Of a stretch of 8,971 nt of DNA, positions 1 through 6,895 are shown in pieces. Origin of the DNA: Oceanospirillaceae bacterium. Lineage in GTDB: Bacteria; Pseudomonadota; Gammaproteobacteria; Pseudomonadales; Balneatricaceae. Location of the stretch: assembly GCA_003523085.1 (NCBI GenBank), contig DPHD01000094.1, forward strand, positions 4,003 to 12,973. The letters run 5' to 3'. A model generated the notes under the pieces. That model worked only from the letters and a program-made list of their open reading frames with translations, was not told the origin of the DNA and ran no database searches. Both the position numbers and the translations under genes were made by a program. Numbering within the stretch: position 1 is the first letter of the stretch; the number at the start of each line of letters is the position of its first letter.

Positions 1-1091
1 CCCTGCAATGAATAAATATTACATTGGGTTTCCAACGATGGCTCAGCCGACATTAGCTGTGCTACAGCCCATGCGCTACGCTTGCCGGTTTGACAATAGA
101 ATACATAGGTGTAGTTTTGTTTTGGTCTGAAGTTGTTGGAGAGACGCCCTAAGGGGATGTTTATACCACCTAAATTGTTGGCCTCAAAATCTTGCTGGCT
201 GCGCAGGTCCACCAGTACCGTATTGCTGCTTGTATGCACGCCATCTAGCGCTTCTGCTGAAAGTATGTGGGCTTGGTCTAAGGATGACGCAGGGAGTTGA
301 TAGTCTGCACTGAGTTGTTCCTTCGATGCGGTGTCATTGCATAGAGCACACTCAGGGGACTTTTTCAGCTGGATCTTGGTTAAGCCAAAGGGCCAGCTAG
401 AAACTTGAATTAATTCGTTGTGCTTGGTCTCTTGGATTGCGCACAGGTGTTCTAATGCCAGGCTGGCCTGCATAGTGCCCATCATACCTGGCATAACGCC
501 TAGCACACCTGCTTGGTTGCAATCGGGTGCGTTGCTAAGTTTAGGAAATAAACATCTAAAACAGGAGTGTTTTGGTTGAAACAGCACGGCCTGACCTTGT
601 TGGCCCAGTACGCTGCTGTAAATCCATGGTTTACTCATGTCATGGCAGACATCGTTAATGAGGTAGCGTGCAAAAAAATTGTCCGTGCAGTCAATCACTA
701 AGTCGGCGCTGCTAAGAATGTGTTTTGCATTGCTCGGCGATAGTCGTTCGCTCACGGTATTGATACTAACGAGGTGATTGTGTTTTCTTAGACGTTGGGC
801 CGCAGCTTCAACTTTTTTCATGCCTATATCGTCTTCGGTAAACAATATTTGCCGTTGTAGGTTGGACAAAGACACATCATCTGCATCTACTAAGGTGAGT
901 GTTCCTACACCTGCAGCCGTTAGATAAAGTGCTACCGGGCAGCCTAAACCTCCCATTCCAACAATCACGATATGAGATTCACGGCAACGATTTTGCCCTA
1001 CTGGGCCAAAGTTGGGTAGTTGTAAGTGACGTTGATAACGCTCTTGCTCATGGTTGGTAAAGAGGGGCTTTTCTGGCGACGAGTGAGGCAT
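1..1091 (-). CDS. thiF: ThiF-type sulfur-carrier adenylyltransferase with C-terminal rhodanese domain (C-terminus off the window)
   Basis: An E1-like enzyme predicted to adenylate the C-terminal glycine of ThiS and help convert it to the thiocarboxylate that supplies thiazole sulfur. It acts in the cytoplasm. I translated it by hand: the frame is open from the ATG at 1091 to the window edge, about 363 codons with no stop. Residues about 15-250 are the ThiF/MoeB/HesA domain. They carry the nucleotide loop GMGGLG (45-50), NLQRQILF (77-84), DCTDN (134-138), zinc pairs C177/C180 and C248/C251, and C191 in CNQAGV, which aligns with the E. coli ThiF catalytic cysteine. From about 275 a rhodanese domain follows, with VDLR (294-297) and active-site loop CQTGKRS (C333). 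The start lies 3 nt after the thiDE stop, with AGGA about 8 nt upstream. MoeB with rhodanese (molybdopterin synthesis) is the main alternative, but the operon position favours ThiF. Confidence 0.9.
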   Translation of the reverse strand, partial: MPHSSPEKPLFTNHEQERYQRHLQLPNFGPVGQNRCRESHIVIVGMGGLGCPVALYLTAAGVGTLTLVDADDVSLSNLQRQILFTEDDIGMKKVEAAAQRLRKHNHLVSINTVSERLSPSNAKHILSSADLVIDCTDNFFARYLINDVCHDMSKPWIYSSVLGQQGQAVLFQPKHSCFRCLFPKLSNAPDCNQAGVLGVMPGMMGTMQASLALEHLCAIQETKHNELIQVSSWPFGLTKIQLKKSPECALCNDTASKEQLSADYQLPASSLDQAHILSAEALDGVHTSSNTVLVDLRSQQDFEANNLGGINIPLGRLSNNFRPKQNYTYVFYCQTGKRSAWAVAQLMSAEPSLETQCNIYSLQ

Positions 1092-1094
1092 GGG

Positions 1095-2627
1095 TTAGGT
1101 CCTGTTGGCTTCAATTTGTTGCAATAAATGACGCGTCATTTGCTCAGGGTTTAGTGCCTTAGTAATGCAGGTTATTAAGGCAATGCCACTGACTCCAGTG
1201 GCTGAAATAGCTGCTATGTTGCCAGCATCAATGCCTGCGATGGCCACTAAAGGCCGACCTAACAGGCTCTTACACCAGTAATCCAAACCATCCATGCCGT
1301 AAGGTATCCAGGGCATGACTTTAGTGGTGGTGGTGAAGATAGGGCCGCACGCGATATACGAGGGTTGGATAGTTAGGGTTTTAGCTAATTCAAAGTGACT
1401 GTGGTTACTGATACCAAGTCTAAGTCCAGACTTGGCGATTGCGCTTAAGTTTGCTGCTTGTAAATCTTCTTGGCCTAGGTGAACACTATAAGCTCCTGCG
1501 GCTATGGCTTGGCGCCAGTGATCATTGATAAAGAGTCTGCATTGATGACGTTTAGCCACCGCTACGGCCCGCCCTATCTCTGTTTGTAGGGCAGTGCCTT
1601 GTAACTCTTTAACCCTTAATTGGGCGGTAGTGACACCTTGACTCAATACGCGCTCTAACCAGTCAGTACTATCTACAATGGGGTATAGGCCTAGTTGCTC
1701 AGGTTCACCATGGCCCACACAGGTAGGAAATGTAAGTGGCTTTAGGTTTTTATTGATGCATTGGTCTGCATACTCAGGCCAATGACGACTGGGAAACCCT
1801 TGAGGCGCAACACAACCTTGCTGACCATCGATGCCTTGGGCTGCTTCAAGTGCTGCTTGCATCATCATTTTGCCGATGATCAGTGCGTCACGAACTTCAT
1901 AACCCAGAGCCATAAGTGAACTTAAGCTTGAGGCTAAGGCGCAACCCGTACCTCTATTGTGGTGAGTTTTTATACGAGGCTGAGACAAGCTAAAGAGCTG
2001 TTCTGGTCCGGCAATATAATCGTGCACATGGGTTTGGTTGGCGCTAGATATGGTTTCATGCCCACCTTTTACAACCACCCAGGGTACACCCAAAGCTTGT
2101 AATTTTTGCGCAAGTTGCCACGGGTCGCTTTCGTCATTGTCTCCCAGCTTCAATAGGCGCTTGGCTTCTGGAATATTGGGTGTCACCAAGGTGCATAAGG
2201 GCAGCAGCTGTTCAACCATTGCCGTAATCATAAAATCCGTGGCCGTGTTGCCTTTACTACTGGTCGCAAGCACTGGGTCTAAGGTGATAGGGACACTGCA
2301 ATGGGCCAATAAATCGGCCAACAAATAGACCTGCTCTATACTCGCCAATAAGCCTATTTTGATGGCTTTGGGATGTAAGCTTAAGCCGCTTTCAACTTGT
2401 TGCTTCAGGGCCCTAGAGCTAACTGGGTTGAGGCTGACCAAGGCATGATTGGTTTGGGCGGTAACAGCGGTAATTGCTGTGACACAATGCAGCCCCAACG
2501 ATGCGCTACAACGGCTGTCCATTTGGATACCGGCCATGGCGATAGAGTCACTGCCACCGATGCACAAGATCACGCTTTTATCCGCTGTGCGTGGGGGTAG
2601 GCAGTGGCTTAGAACTGGATAACTCAT
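1095..2627 (-). CDS. thiDE: Bifunctional ThiD-ThiE: HMP/HMP-P kinase fused to thiamine-phosphate synthase
   Basis: A 510-residue fusion doing the last two steps before thiamine phosphate. ThiD phosphorylates hydroxymethylpyrimidine (phosphate) to HMP-PP, and ThiE joins HMP-PP with thiazole phosphate. The N-terminal ribokinase-fold half (about 18-275) shows GGSDS (24-28), AGIQMD (32-37), AITAVTAQT (51-59), LDPV (116-119) and the anion hole GTGCALAS (227-234). A linker of about 35 residues follows. The C-terminal TIM-barrel half (about 312-500) shows QLRVK (336-340), FINDHW (366-371), HLGQEDL (383-389), GISNH (405-409), SYIACGP with TTTTK (423-436) and AIAGI (463-467). Oddities are IAMAG in ThiD where most family members have a glycine-rich S-G-G-A-G, and AIAGI in ThiE where AIGGI is usual. 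The ATG is 5 nt after the thiG stop, with AAGG overlapping that stop. The fusion call is secure because no stop separates the halves. Confidence 0.95.
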   Translation of the reverse strand: MSYPVLSHCLPPRTADKSVILCIGGSDSIAMAGIQMDSRCSASLGLHCVTAITAVTAQTNHALVSLNPVSSRALKQQVESGLSLHPKAIKIGLLASIEQVYLLADLLAHCSVPITLDPVLATSSKGNTATDFMITAMVEQLLPLCTLVTPNIPEAKRLLKLGDNDESDPWQLAQKLQALGVPWVVVKGGHETISSANQTHVHDYIAGPEQLFSLSQPRIKTHHNRGTGCALASSLSSLMALGYEVRDALIIGKMMMQAALEAAQGIDGQQGCVAPQGFPSRHWPEYADQCINKNLKPLTFPTCVGHGEPEQLGLYPIVDSTDWLERVLSQGVTTAQLRVKELQGTALQTEIGRAVAVAKRHQCRLFINDHWRQAIAAGAYSVHLGQEDLQAANLSAIAKSGLRLGISNHSHFELAKTLTIQPSYIACGPIFTTTTKVMPWIPYGMDGLDYWCKSLLGRPLVAIAGIDAGNIAAISATGVSGIALITCITKALNPEQMTRHLLQQIEANRT

Positions 2628-2632
2628 AAGCC

Positions 2633-3424
2633 TTACCCTTGATGCCAGAAGGGTGTGCCTAGGGTAGGCGTACTGGGTTGTGCGGTCTCACTAGGGGTAA
2701 CAATGCCTGCTTTGTAAGCAAGGCGGCCAGCTTCTACAGCGGCGCCAAAGGCTTTGGCCATAGCTATTGGGTCAGGTGAGCGGGCTACGGCGGTATTCAA
2801 TAATACAGCGTCATAACCCATCTCCAATGCTTGAGCGGCGTGCGACGGAGCCCCAATGCCAGCATCAACAATCAAGGTTATATCCGGCAGACGCTGGCGC
2901 AAATTTTGTAGTGCGTAGGGGTTAATTAAACCTTTTCCCGTACCAATGGGGGCGCCCCATGGCATTAATATACGACAGCCAGCGGCCACTAATTTTTCGC
3001 ACAAAATAAAGTCGTCCGTGCAATAGGGGAAAACCTCAAAACCTTGTTGTGTTAACTCCTGAGTAGCCTCCAATAGTGCGAATGGATCAGGGTGTAGGCT
3101 ATGTTCGTCGCCGATGACTTCCAGTTTTATCCAGTTAGTAGCAAATAACTCACGGGCCATATTAGCGGTATTGATGGCCTCCTTTGCAGTGGTGCAGCCA
3201 GCAGTATTAGGCAGGATGTTTAGATCCAGTTCGCGCAACAGCTGCCAGTAGTTGTGTCTGCCAGCTAGGTCTGTTGCTTGAAATGCCGTTTGGCGTCTTA
3301 GTGATACGGTCACCACTTGAGAGCCAGAGGCCTGAATAGCCTGCTGCATAATCGTAGGAGAAGGGTAGAGGGCAGAGCCTATGAGTAGTCGGCTACCTAT
3401 TTGTTTGTCTGCTAGGTTCCACAT
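2633..3424 (-). CDS. thiG: Thiazole synthase ThiG
   Basis: ThiG condenses 1-deoxy-D-xylulose 5-phosphate, dehydroglycine from ThiO and sulfur from ThiS thiocarboxylate into the thiazole phosphate carboxylate. It is a cytoplasmic TIM barrel. The frame is open further upstream, but I chose the ATG at 3424. That gives 263 residues, the normal family length, a start 1 nt after the thiS stop, and an N-terminus of MWNLADK followed by the conserved I-G-S-R-L-L-I-G-S-A stretch. K100 in NWIKLEVIGD fits the Schiff-base lysine that binds DXP. Further hallmarks are FPYCTDD, LMPWGAPIGTGKG, IVDAGIGAPSHAA and LLNTAVA, the phosphate-binding and active-site loops. The near-zero spacing to thiS suggests translational coupling, which makes sense because ThiG and ThiS form a complex. 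A G-rich stretch (GGGCGG) at the end of thiS may act as the ribosome site. Confidence 0.96.
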   Translation of the reverse strand: MWNLADKQIGSRLLIGSALYPSPTIMQQAIQASGSQVVTVSLRRQTAFQATDLAGRHNYWQLLRELDLNILPNTAGCTTAKEAINTANMARELFATNWIKLEVIGDEHSLHPDPFALLEATQELTQQGFEVFPYCTDDFILCEKLVAAGCRILMPWGAPIGTGKGLINPYALQNLRQRLPDITLIVDAGIGAPSHAAQALEMGYDAVLLNTAVARSPDPIAMAKAFGAAVEAGRLAYKAGIVTPSETAQPSTPTLGTPFWHQG

Positions 3425-3425
3425 C

Positions 3426-3626
3426 TTAACCGCCCTGCATAGGCACGAGTAATTCAATCTCATCGCCATTTTTAAGAGGGGTCGCCCCATAGAGTGATTG
3501 CGCAACGAAAGATTGGTTTACAGCAATGGCAAACTGATCGGGTAGGTTGCTTTGTTGCTGTAAAAACGCTTCTAAGCTGACGTTATCTGGTGTGCTTATT
3601 GGCTGAGCATTTAACATGATGTGCAT
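3426..3626 (-). CDS. thiS: Sulfur carrier protein ThiS
   Basis: A 66-residue ubiquitin-like sulfur carrier. Its C-terminal Gly-Gly is adenylated by ThiF, converted to a thiocarboxylate and used by ThiG as sulfur donor. The sequence ends in PMQGG with the required GG, carries the family pattern FAIAVNQSFV in the middle, and has GDEIELL just before the tail. Length is normal for ThiS. I prefer the ATG at 3626 over an in-frame ATG three codons later because AAGGAA lies 5 nt upstream. With that start the gene overlaps the end of thiO by 16 nt, and thiG starts 1 nt after its stop. It is a small gene but well supported by its ends and its neighbours. Confidence 0.94.
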   Translation of the reverse strand: MHIMLNAQPISTPDNVSLEAFLQQQSNLPDQFAIAVNQSFVAQSLYGATPLKNGDEIELLVPMQGG

Positions 3627-4771
3627 GGGTATTCCTTGTTTGGTCCTAGCTTGTCTGCTCTTGGCTTTGCTTGGCTAGGGCCTTTGCAGAGATCAATAGG
3701 GTGATGAATGTTGGGGAAGATTAAATCGTCATTGGCTTCAATACATTTTATGGCTTCTTCGGCTAGGGTAGGAGCCAATAAGTAACCGTGGCGGTATAGA
3801 CCATTGATCTTCAATAAACCTTGGCGGCTATAAATGGCCGGTAAATTGTCGGCTAATGCAGGGCGACAACCTGTGGCAGTGCCAACAATACGCGCTTCGG
3901 CAAAGCCTGGGTGTAACGAATAAAGCGCAGACAACAGCTCAAGTGCTGAACGAACGCTTATGTTACTGGTGTCTTCACTTTCAATTTGTGTAGCCCCGAG
4001 CAGGTAATGATGATTTGCTCTGGGGACTAAGTACAAACGGTAGTGGGGGTGCATTAAACGCACCATCTGGGTAATGTCAACTTCTGGAGCGTGTACTTCT
4101 AGCACCTCCCCACGCACACCTCGTAGCTGAGGCATTTGTGGTTTTGCACCAAGGCCTCGACAATCAACGGCCCAATCAAACACATGATTGCCCATGGTGC
4201 TGGTAATACAGCCAGAGCTAACATTTTCGACTCTTGTTTGATGATGCCATGTCACGCCAGCAGCCACTATTCGTTGTTGCAGTATTTTTAGAAGTTCATG
4301 GGTGTAAATCCATGATTCCTGCGGCAGGTAAATGGCTTGATTAAAATGTTCAGCCAAACCGCTGTTGTGATTAAACAGAGCTGACTGGTTCAAATGATGC
4401 ACTTTACCGGGCTCAATATCATGGGCTTCAAGCTGTTGCAAAAAGCGCTGTAAATAAGAGGTGTCCTGTGGGTGAGCCAACACTAGGCTGCCGCCTTGGT
4501 GCCATAGAGGCTTGCTAGTCAGGTCTTTAATTAGGTCAGGCCACAGGTCTAAGCTGTGCATGCCCATGTTAAATATCCCCGTATCAGCCGTTTCCAGTTC
4601 TGCATAAGGTGCCAGCATACCCGCAGCAACAAAGGCCGCAGCAGACTCTTGGTTCAAAGCGGCTTGATCGAATAGAGTGACCCGGTAGCCCCGTTGCTGG
4701 AGTTGCCATGCTAGAAGTCGGCCCATAAGGCCGGCTCCAGCAATACCTACAGTTAGGTTAGTGGCGGGCAT
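3611..4771 (-). CDS. thiO: Glycine oxidase ThiO (FAD-dependent)
   Basis: A DAO-family flavoenzyme that oxidises glycine to dehydroglycine (iminoacetate), the C-N unit for ThiG, releasing H2O2. The presence of thiO rather than thiH implies the oxygen-dependent route. The N-terminus shows the FAD-binding Rossmann loop GIAGAGLMG near residues 9-17, followed by VTLFD. DCRGLGAKP in the middle and NGLYRHGYLLAP near the end are typical of ThiO. The frame extends 31 codons upstream into thiC, but I chose the ATG at 4771. It places the Rossmann motif at the N-terminus and lies 4 nt after the thiC stop. The resulting 386 residues are somewhat longer than most family members. About 30 residues follow the usual end and finish in CTSC; this tail is hydrophilic, of unknown role, and overlaps the start of thiS. 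Confidence 0.93.
   Translation of the reverse strand: MPATNLTVGIAGAGLMGRLLAWQLQQRGYRVTLFDQAALNQESAAAFVAAGMLAPYAELETADTGIFNMGMHSLDLWPDLIKDLTSKPLWHQGGSLVLAHPQDTSYLQRFLQQLEAHDIEPGKVHHLNQSALFNHNSGLAEHFNQAIYLPQESWIYTHELLKILQQRIVAAGVTWHHQTRVENVSSGCITSTMGNHVFDWAVDCRGLGAKPQMPQLRGVRGEVLEVHAPEVDITQMVRLMHPHYRLYLVPRANHHYLLGATQIESEDTSNISVRSALELLSALYSLHPGFAEARIVGTATGCRPALADNLPAIYSRQGLLKINGLYRHGYLLAPTLAEEAIKCIEANDDLIFPNIHHPIDLCKGPSQAKPRADKLGPNKEYPCTSC
3632..3637 (-). promoter_or_regulatory. Ribosome binding site of thiS
   Basis: AAGGAA on the minus strand lies 5 nt before the ATG at 3626, inside the last codons of thiO. It decides between the two nearby ATGs: the second, at 3617, would be 14 nt away, which is too far. 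Confidence 0.6.
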
Positions 4772-4775
4772 ACAG

Positions 4776-6653
4776 CTAGACTTCACTGTAAATTTCACTT
4801 CCTTCAGACTTAAACTTAGTCGCCATGTCGGCCATGCCAGCTTCTTGTTCCTGCTTGGCAGCAAAGTCTCGCACTTCCTGGGAGATCTTCATGGAACAAA
4901 ACTTGGGGCCACACATGGAGCAAAAGTGAGCTACTTTTGCCGCATCTTTAGGCAAGGTTTCATCGTGATATGCACGTGCAGTGTCTGGGTCTAAGCTCAA
5001 ATTAAACTGATCATCCCAACGGAACTCAAAACGTGCTTTGGACAGCGCATTGTCTCTAAGTTGTGATGCAGGATGCCCTTTGGCTAAATCTGCTGCGTGA
5101 GCGGCAATTTTATAGGTAATGATGCCTTCTTTCACATCGTCCCGGTTGGGTAATCCTAAGTGTTCTTTCGGCGTTACATAACACAGCATAGCGCAGCCAT
5201 ACCAAGCGATCATGGCCGCGCCAATGCCCGATGAAAAATGATCGTAGCCTGGAGAAATATCAGTCACTAGTGGGCCTAAGGTATAAAAAGGTGCCTCATG
5301 GCAATGCTCTAGCTGTTCGTCCATGTTGGCCTTGACCATGTGCATAGGCACATGCCCCGGGCCTTCAATGAATACTTGAACGTCGTGTTTCCAAGCCACT
5401 TTAGTTAATTCACCCATGGTACGTAATTCGGCAAATTGGGCCTCATCGTTGGCATCTGCAAGACAACCAGGGCGTAAGCCATCGCCTAAGGAAAAGGTCA
5501 CATCATAAGCCTTCATGATGGCGCAAATGTCTTCAAAGTGAGTGTATAAAAAGTTTTCTTGGTGGTGGGCTAAACACCACTTGGCCATGATAGAGCCGCC
5601 CCTAGACACAATGCCGGTAATGCGTTTGGCGGTCATAGGCACGTAGCGCAACAAAGTGGCTGCGTGGATAGTAAAATAGTCCACACCTTGTTCGGCTTGT
5701 TCAATCAAAGTGTCACGAAACACTTCCCAAGTGAGGTCTTCGGCGACGCCGTTCACTTTTTCCAAGGCTTGATAAATAGGCACTGTACCGATAGGGACTG
5801 GTGAATTGCGCACGATCCACTCTCGGGTTTCGTGAATATTGTCGCCGGTGGAGAGGTCCATTACCGTGTCACCACCCCAGCGGGACGACCAGACCATTTT
5901 TTCTACTTCCTCTTCAATGGAAGAAGTAACCGCGCTGTTGCCAATGTTGGCATTAATTTTTACCAAAAAGTTACGACCGATAATCATCGGTTCTGTTTCT
6001 GGGTGGTTGATGTTACATGGAATAACAGCCCGACCAGCGGCCACTTCATCACGCACAAACTCTGGGGTAATGTAGCCTGGAGTATTGGCCCCAAAATTTT
6101 GTCCTGGATGCTGTTCGGCTACCGCCTTTTGCATGGCAACTTGATCTAGACCGAGGTTCTCTCGGATGGCGATGTATTCCATCTCAGGGGTGATAATACC
6201 CTTGAGAGCATAATGCAGTTGGCTCACGTTAACACCCGCTTTGGCACGACGTGGTTTACGTTTTTGCTGAAAACGTAAACCTTCTAAGGCGATGTTTTGC
6301 TTCCGCACTAGGCAGTAATCGGAAGAAAACTCAGTTAATTCTTCAGTGTCGTTGCGTTCTTCAATCCACTGTTGACGCACACTTGGCAAGCCGTTACGAA
6401 CATCAACGGTTTGGGTTGGATCGGTATAAGCGCCCGAGGTGTCATAGATGCGAACAGGAAGGTTAACTTCTAAATCGCCATTCTGTAGATGGGTTGGGCT
6501 TTGGCTCACTTCGCGCATGGCGACACGAATGTCAGGCCGGCTGCCTGTGACGTAGACTTTGCTCGAATTTGGTAAGGGTTGAACTGAAAGGGTATCAACT
6601 GTGGCCGTTTGGCTCAGGTTGTTGATAGTCTTGGTGTTGCCGTTTTTTCTCAT
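4776..6653 (-). CDS. thiC: Phosphomethylpyrimidine synthase ThiC (radical SAM)
   Basis: ThiC rearranges aminoimidazole ribotide into HMP-P by radical SAM chemistry, the committed pyrimidine step. From the ATG at 6653 the protein is 625 residues, normal for the bacterial family (E. coli about 631). Visible hallmarks are YVTGSRPDIRVAMREV near the N-terminus, RRAKAGVNVSQLHYA, ITPEMEYIAIREN, VKINANIGNSA, MDLSTGDNIHETREWI, RNSPVPIGTVPIYQAL, SRGGSIMAKWC, SLGDGLRPG and IEGPGHVPMH. The unusual C-terminal cluster motif C-x2-C-x4-C reads CSMCGPKFC (about C578, C581, C586). An in-frame ATG nine codons earlier (6680) would give 634 residues. I prefer 6653 because GGAG lies 6 nt before it. The gene is first in the operon, behind a TPP riboswitch, and ends 4 nt before thiO. 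The identification is secure; only the exact start is uncertain. Confidence 0.97.
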   Translation of the reverse strand: MRKNGNTKTINNLSQTATVDTLSVQPLPNSSKVYVTGSRPDIRVAMREVSQSPTHLQNGDLEVNLPVRIYDTSGAYTDPTQTVDVRNGLPSVRQQWIEERNDTEELTEFSSDYCLVRKQNIALEGLRFQQKRKPRRAKAGVNVSQLHYALKGIITPEMEYIAIRENLGLDQVAMQKAVAEQHPGQNFGANTPGYITPEFVRDEVAAGRAVIPCNINHPETEPMIIGRNFLVKINANIGNSAVTSSIEEEVEKMVWSSRWGGDTVMDLSTGDNIHETREWIVRNSPVPIGTVPIYQALEKVNGVAEDLTWEVFRDTLIEQAEQGVDYFTIHAATLLRYVPMTAKRITGIVSRGGSIMAKWCLAHHQENFLYTHFEDICAIMKAYDVTFSLGDGLRPGCLADANDEAQFAELRTMGELTKVAWKHDVQVFIEGPGHVPMHMVKANMDEQLEHCHEAPFYTLGPLVTDISPGYDHFSSGIGAAMIAWYGCAMLCYVTPKEHLGLPNRDDVKEGIITYKIAAHAADLAKGHPASQLRDNALSKARFEFRWDDQFNLSLDPDTARAYHDETLPKDAAKVAHFCSMCGPKFCSMKISQEVRDFAAKQEQEAGMADMATKFKSEGSEIYSEV

Positions 6654-6730
6654 GTTGCACTCCATTGGGGTGGTATACATGCGACCTGACGGCGAGCCAG
6701 AGGGTATTAACCCAAAATGGCTGTGGTTGG
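6654..6730 (-). promoter_or_regulatory. thiC leader: candidate expression platform of the riboswitch
   Basis: This is the stretch of about 77 nt between the aptamer and the preferred thiC start. It contains a short hairpin GGGT-TAAT-ACCC (6702-6713) that copies the aptamer hairpin CAGGT-TAAT-ACCTG (6744-6757). It also holds TCAGGT (6684-6689), complementary to ACCTGA inside the aptamer (6759-6764). I see no GC-rich hairpin followed by a T-run, so an intrinsic terminator is unlikely and control of translation start (or Rho) is the better guess. The mechanism is inference, as I could not fold the RNA. Confidence 0.4.
6660..6663 (-). promoter_or_regulatory. Ribosome binding site deciding the thiC start
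   Basis: GGAG on the minus strand sits 6 nt before the ATG at 6653. The earlier in-frame ATG at 6680 has only AGG at 4 nt spacing. This site is therefore the likely target of TPP-dependent control. Confidence 0.55.
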
Positions 6731-6819
6731 CTTGTTCCCTACGCAGGTATTAACCTGATCAGGTGCGACGGGTTTGAATAACTTCATCTCGGCCAGTTAA
6801 CTACTGGCACCCCGACAAG
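6731..6819 (-). promoter_or_regulatory. TPP riboswitch aptamer (THI element)
   Basis: This leader RNA binds thiamine pyrophosphate and shuts down the thi operon when the product is abundant. On the minus strand, in order, it shows P1 5' arm CTTGT (6815-6819), GGGGTGCC (6806-6813), CCGAGATGAA (6783-6792, the conserved C-U/C-GAGA-UGAA pyrimidine-sensing loop), GCACCTGATCAGG (6754-6766), hairpin CAGGT-TAAT-ACCTG (6744-6757), GCGTAGGGAA (6735-6744) and P1 3' arm ACAAG (6731-6735), which pairs with the 5' arm. All diagnostic segments are present in the right order and spacing. The promoter must lie in the 76 bp between here and the bhcA stop; I find no convincing -35/-10 pair there. Confidence 0.96.
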
Positions 6820-6895
6820 ACGCGATAAAATATTCGATGGAGTCTACATTAATTTTTTTCCATTACTATAGAGTCTTTTTAAATTAACATGGGCA

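Noticed and set aside
2038..2600. Plus-strand open frames inside thiDE
   Set aside because: They are antisense to conserved ThiD codons, show no domain or ribosome site, and the minus-strand protein is unmistakable.
3425..3505. Longer ThiG start at 3505
   Set aside because: The extra residues are thiS read in another frame, and ThiG from 3424 already has full length and the expected N-terminus.
4772..4864. Longer ThiO start at 4864
   Set aside because: It would overlap the thiC end by about 90 nt and put 31 unrelated residues before the Rossmann motif.
4761..6466. Plus-strand open frames inside thiC and the thiC-thiO junction
   Set aside because: They are antisense to conserved ThiC sequence with no recognisable motifs.
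6849..6887. Inverted repeat TTAATTT/AAATTAA downstream of bhcA as a terminator
   Set aside because: The arms are only A/T with a 25-nt loop and no T-run on the minus strand, so it would be a very weak hairpin.
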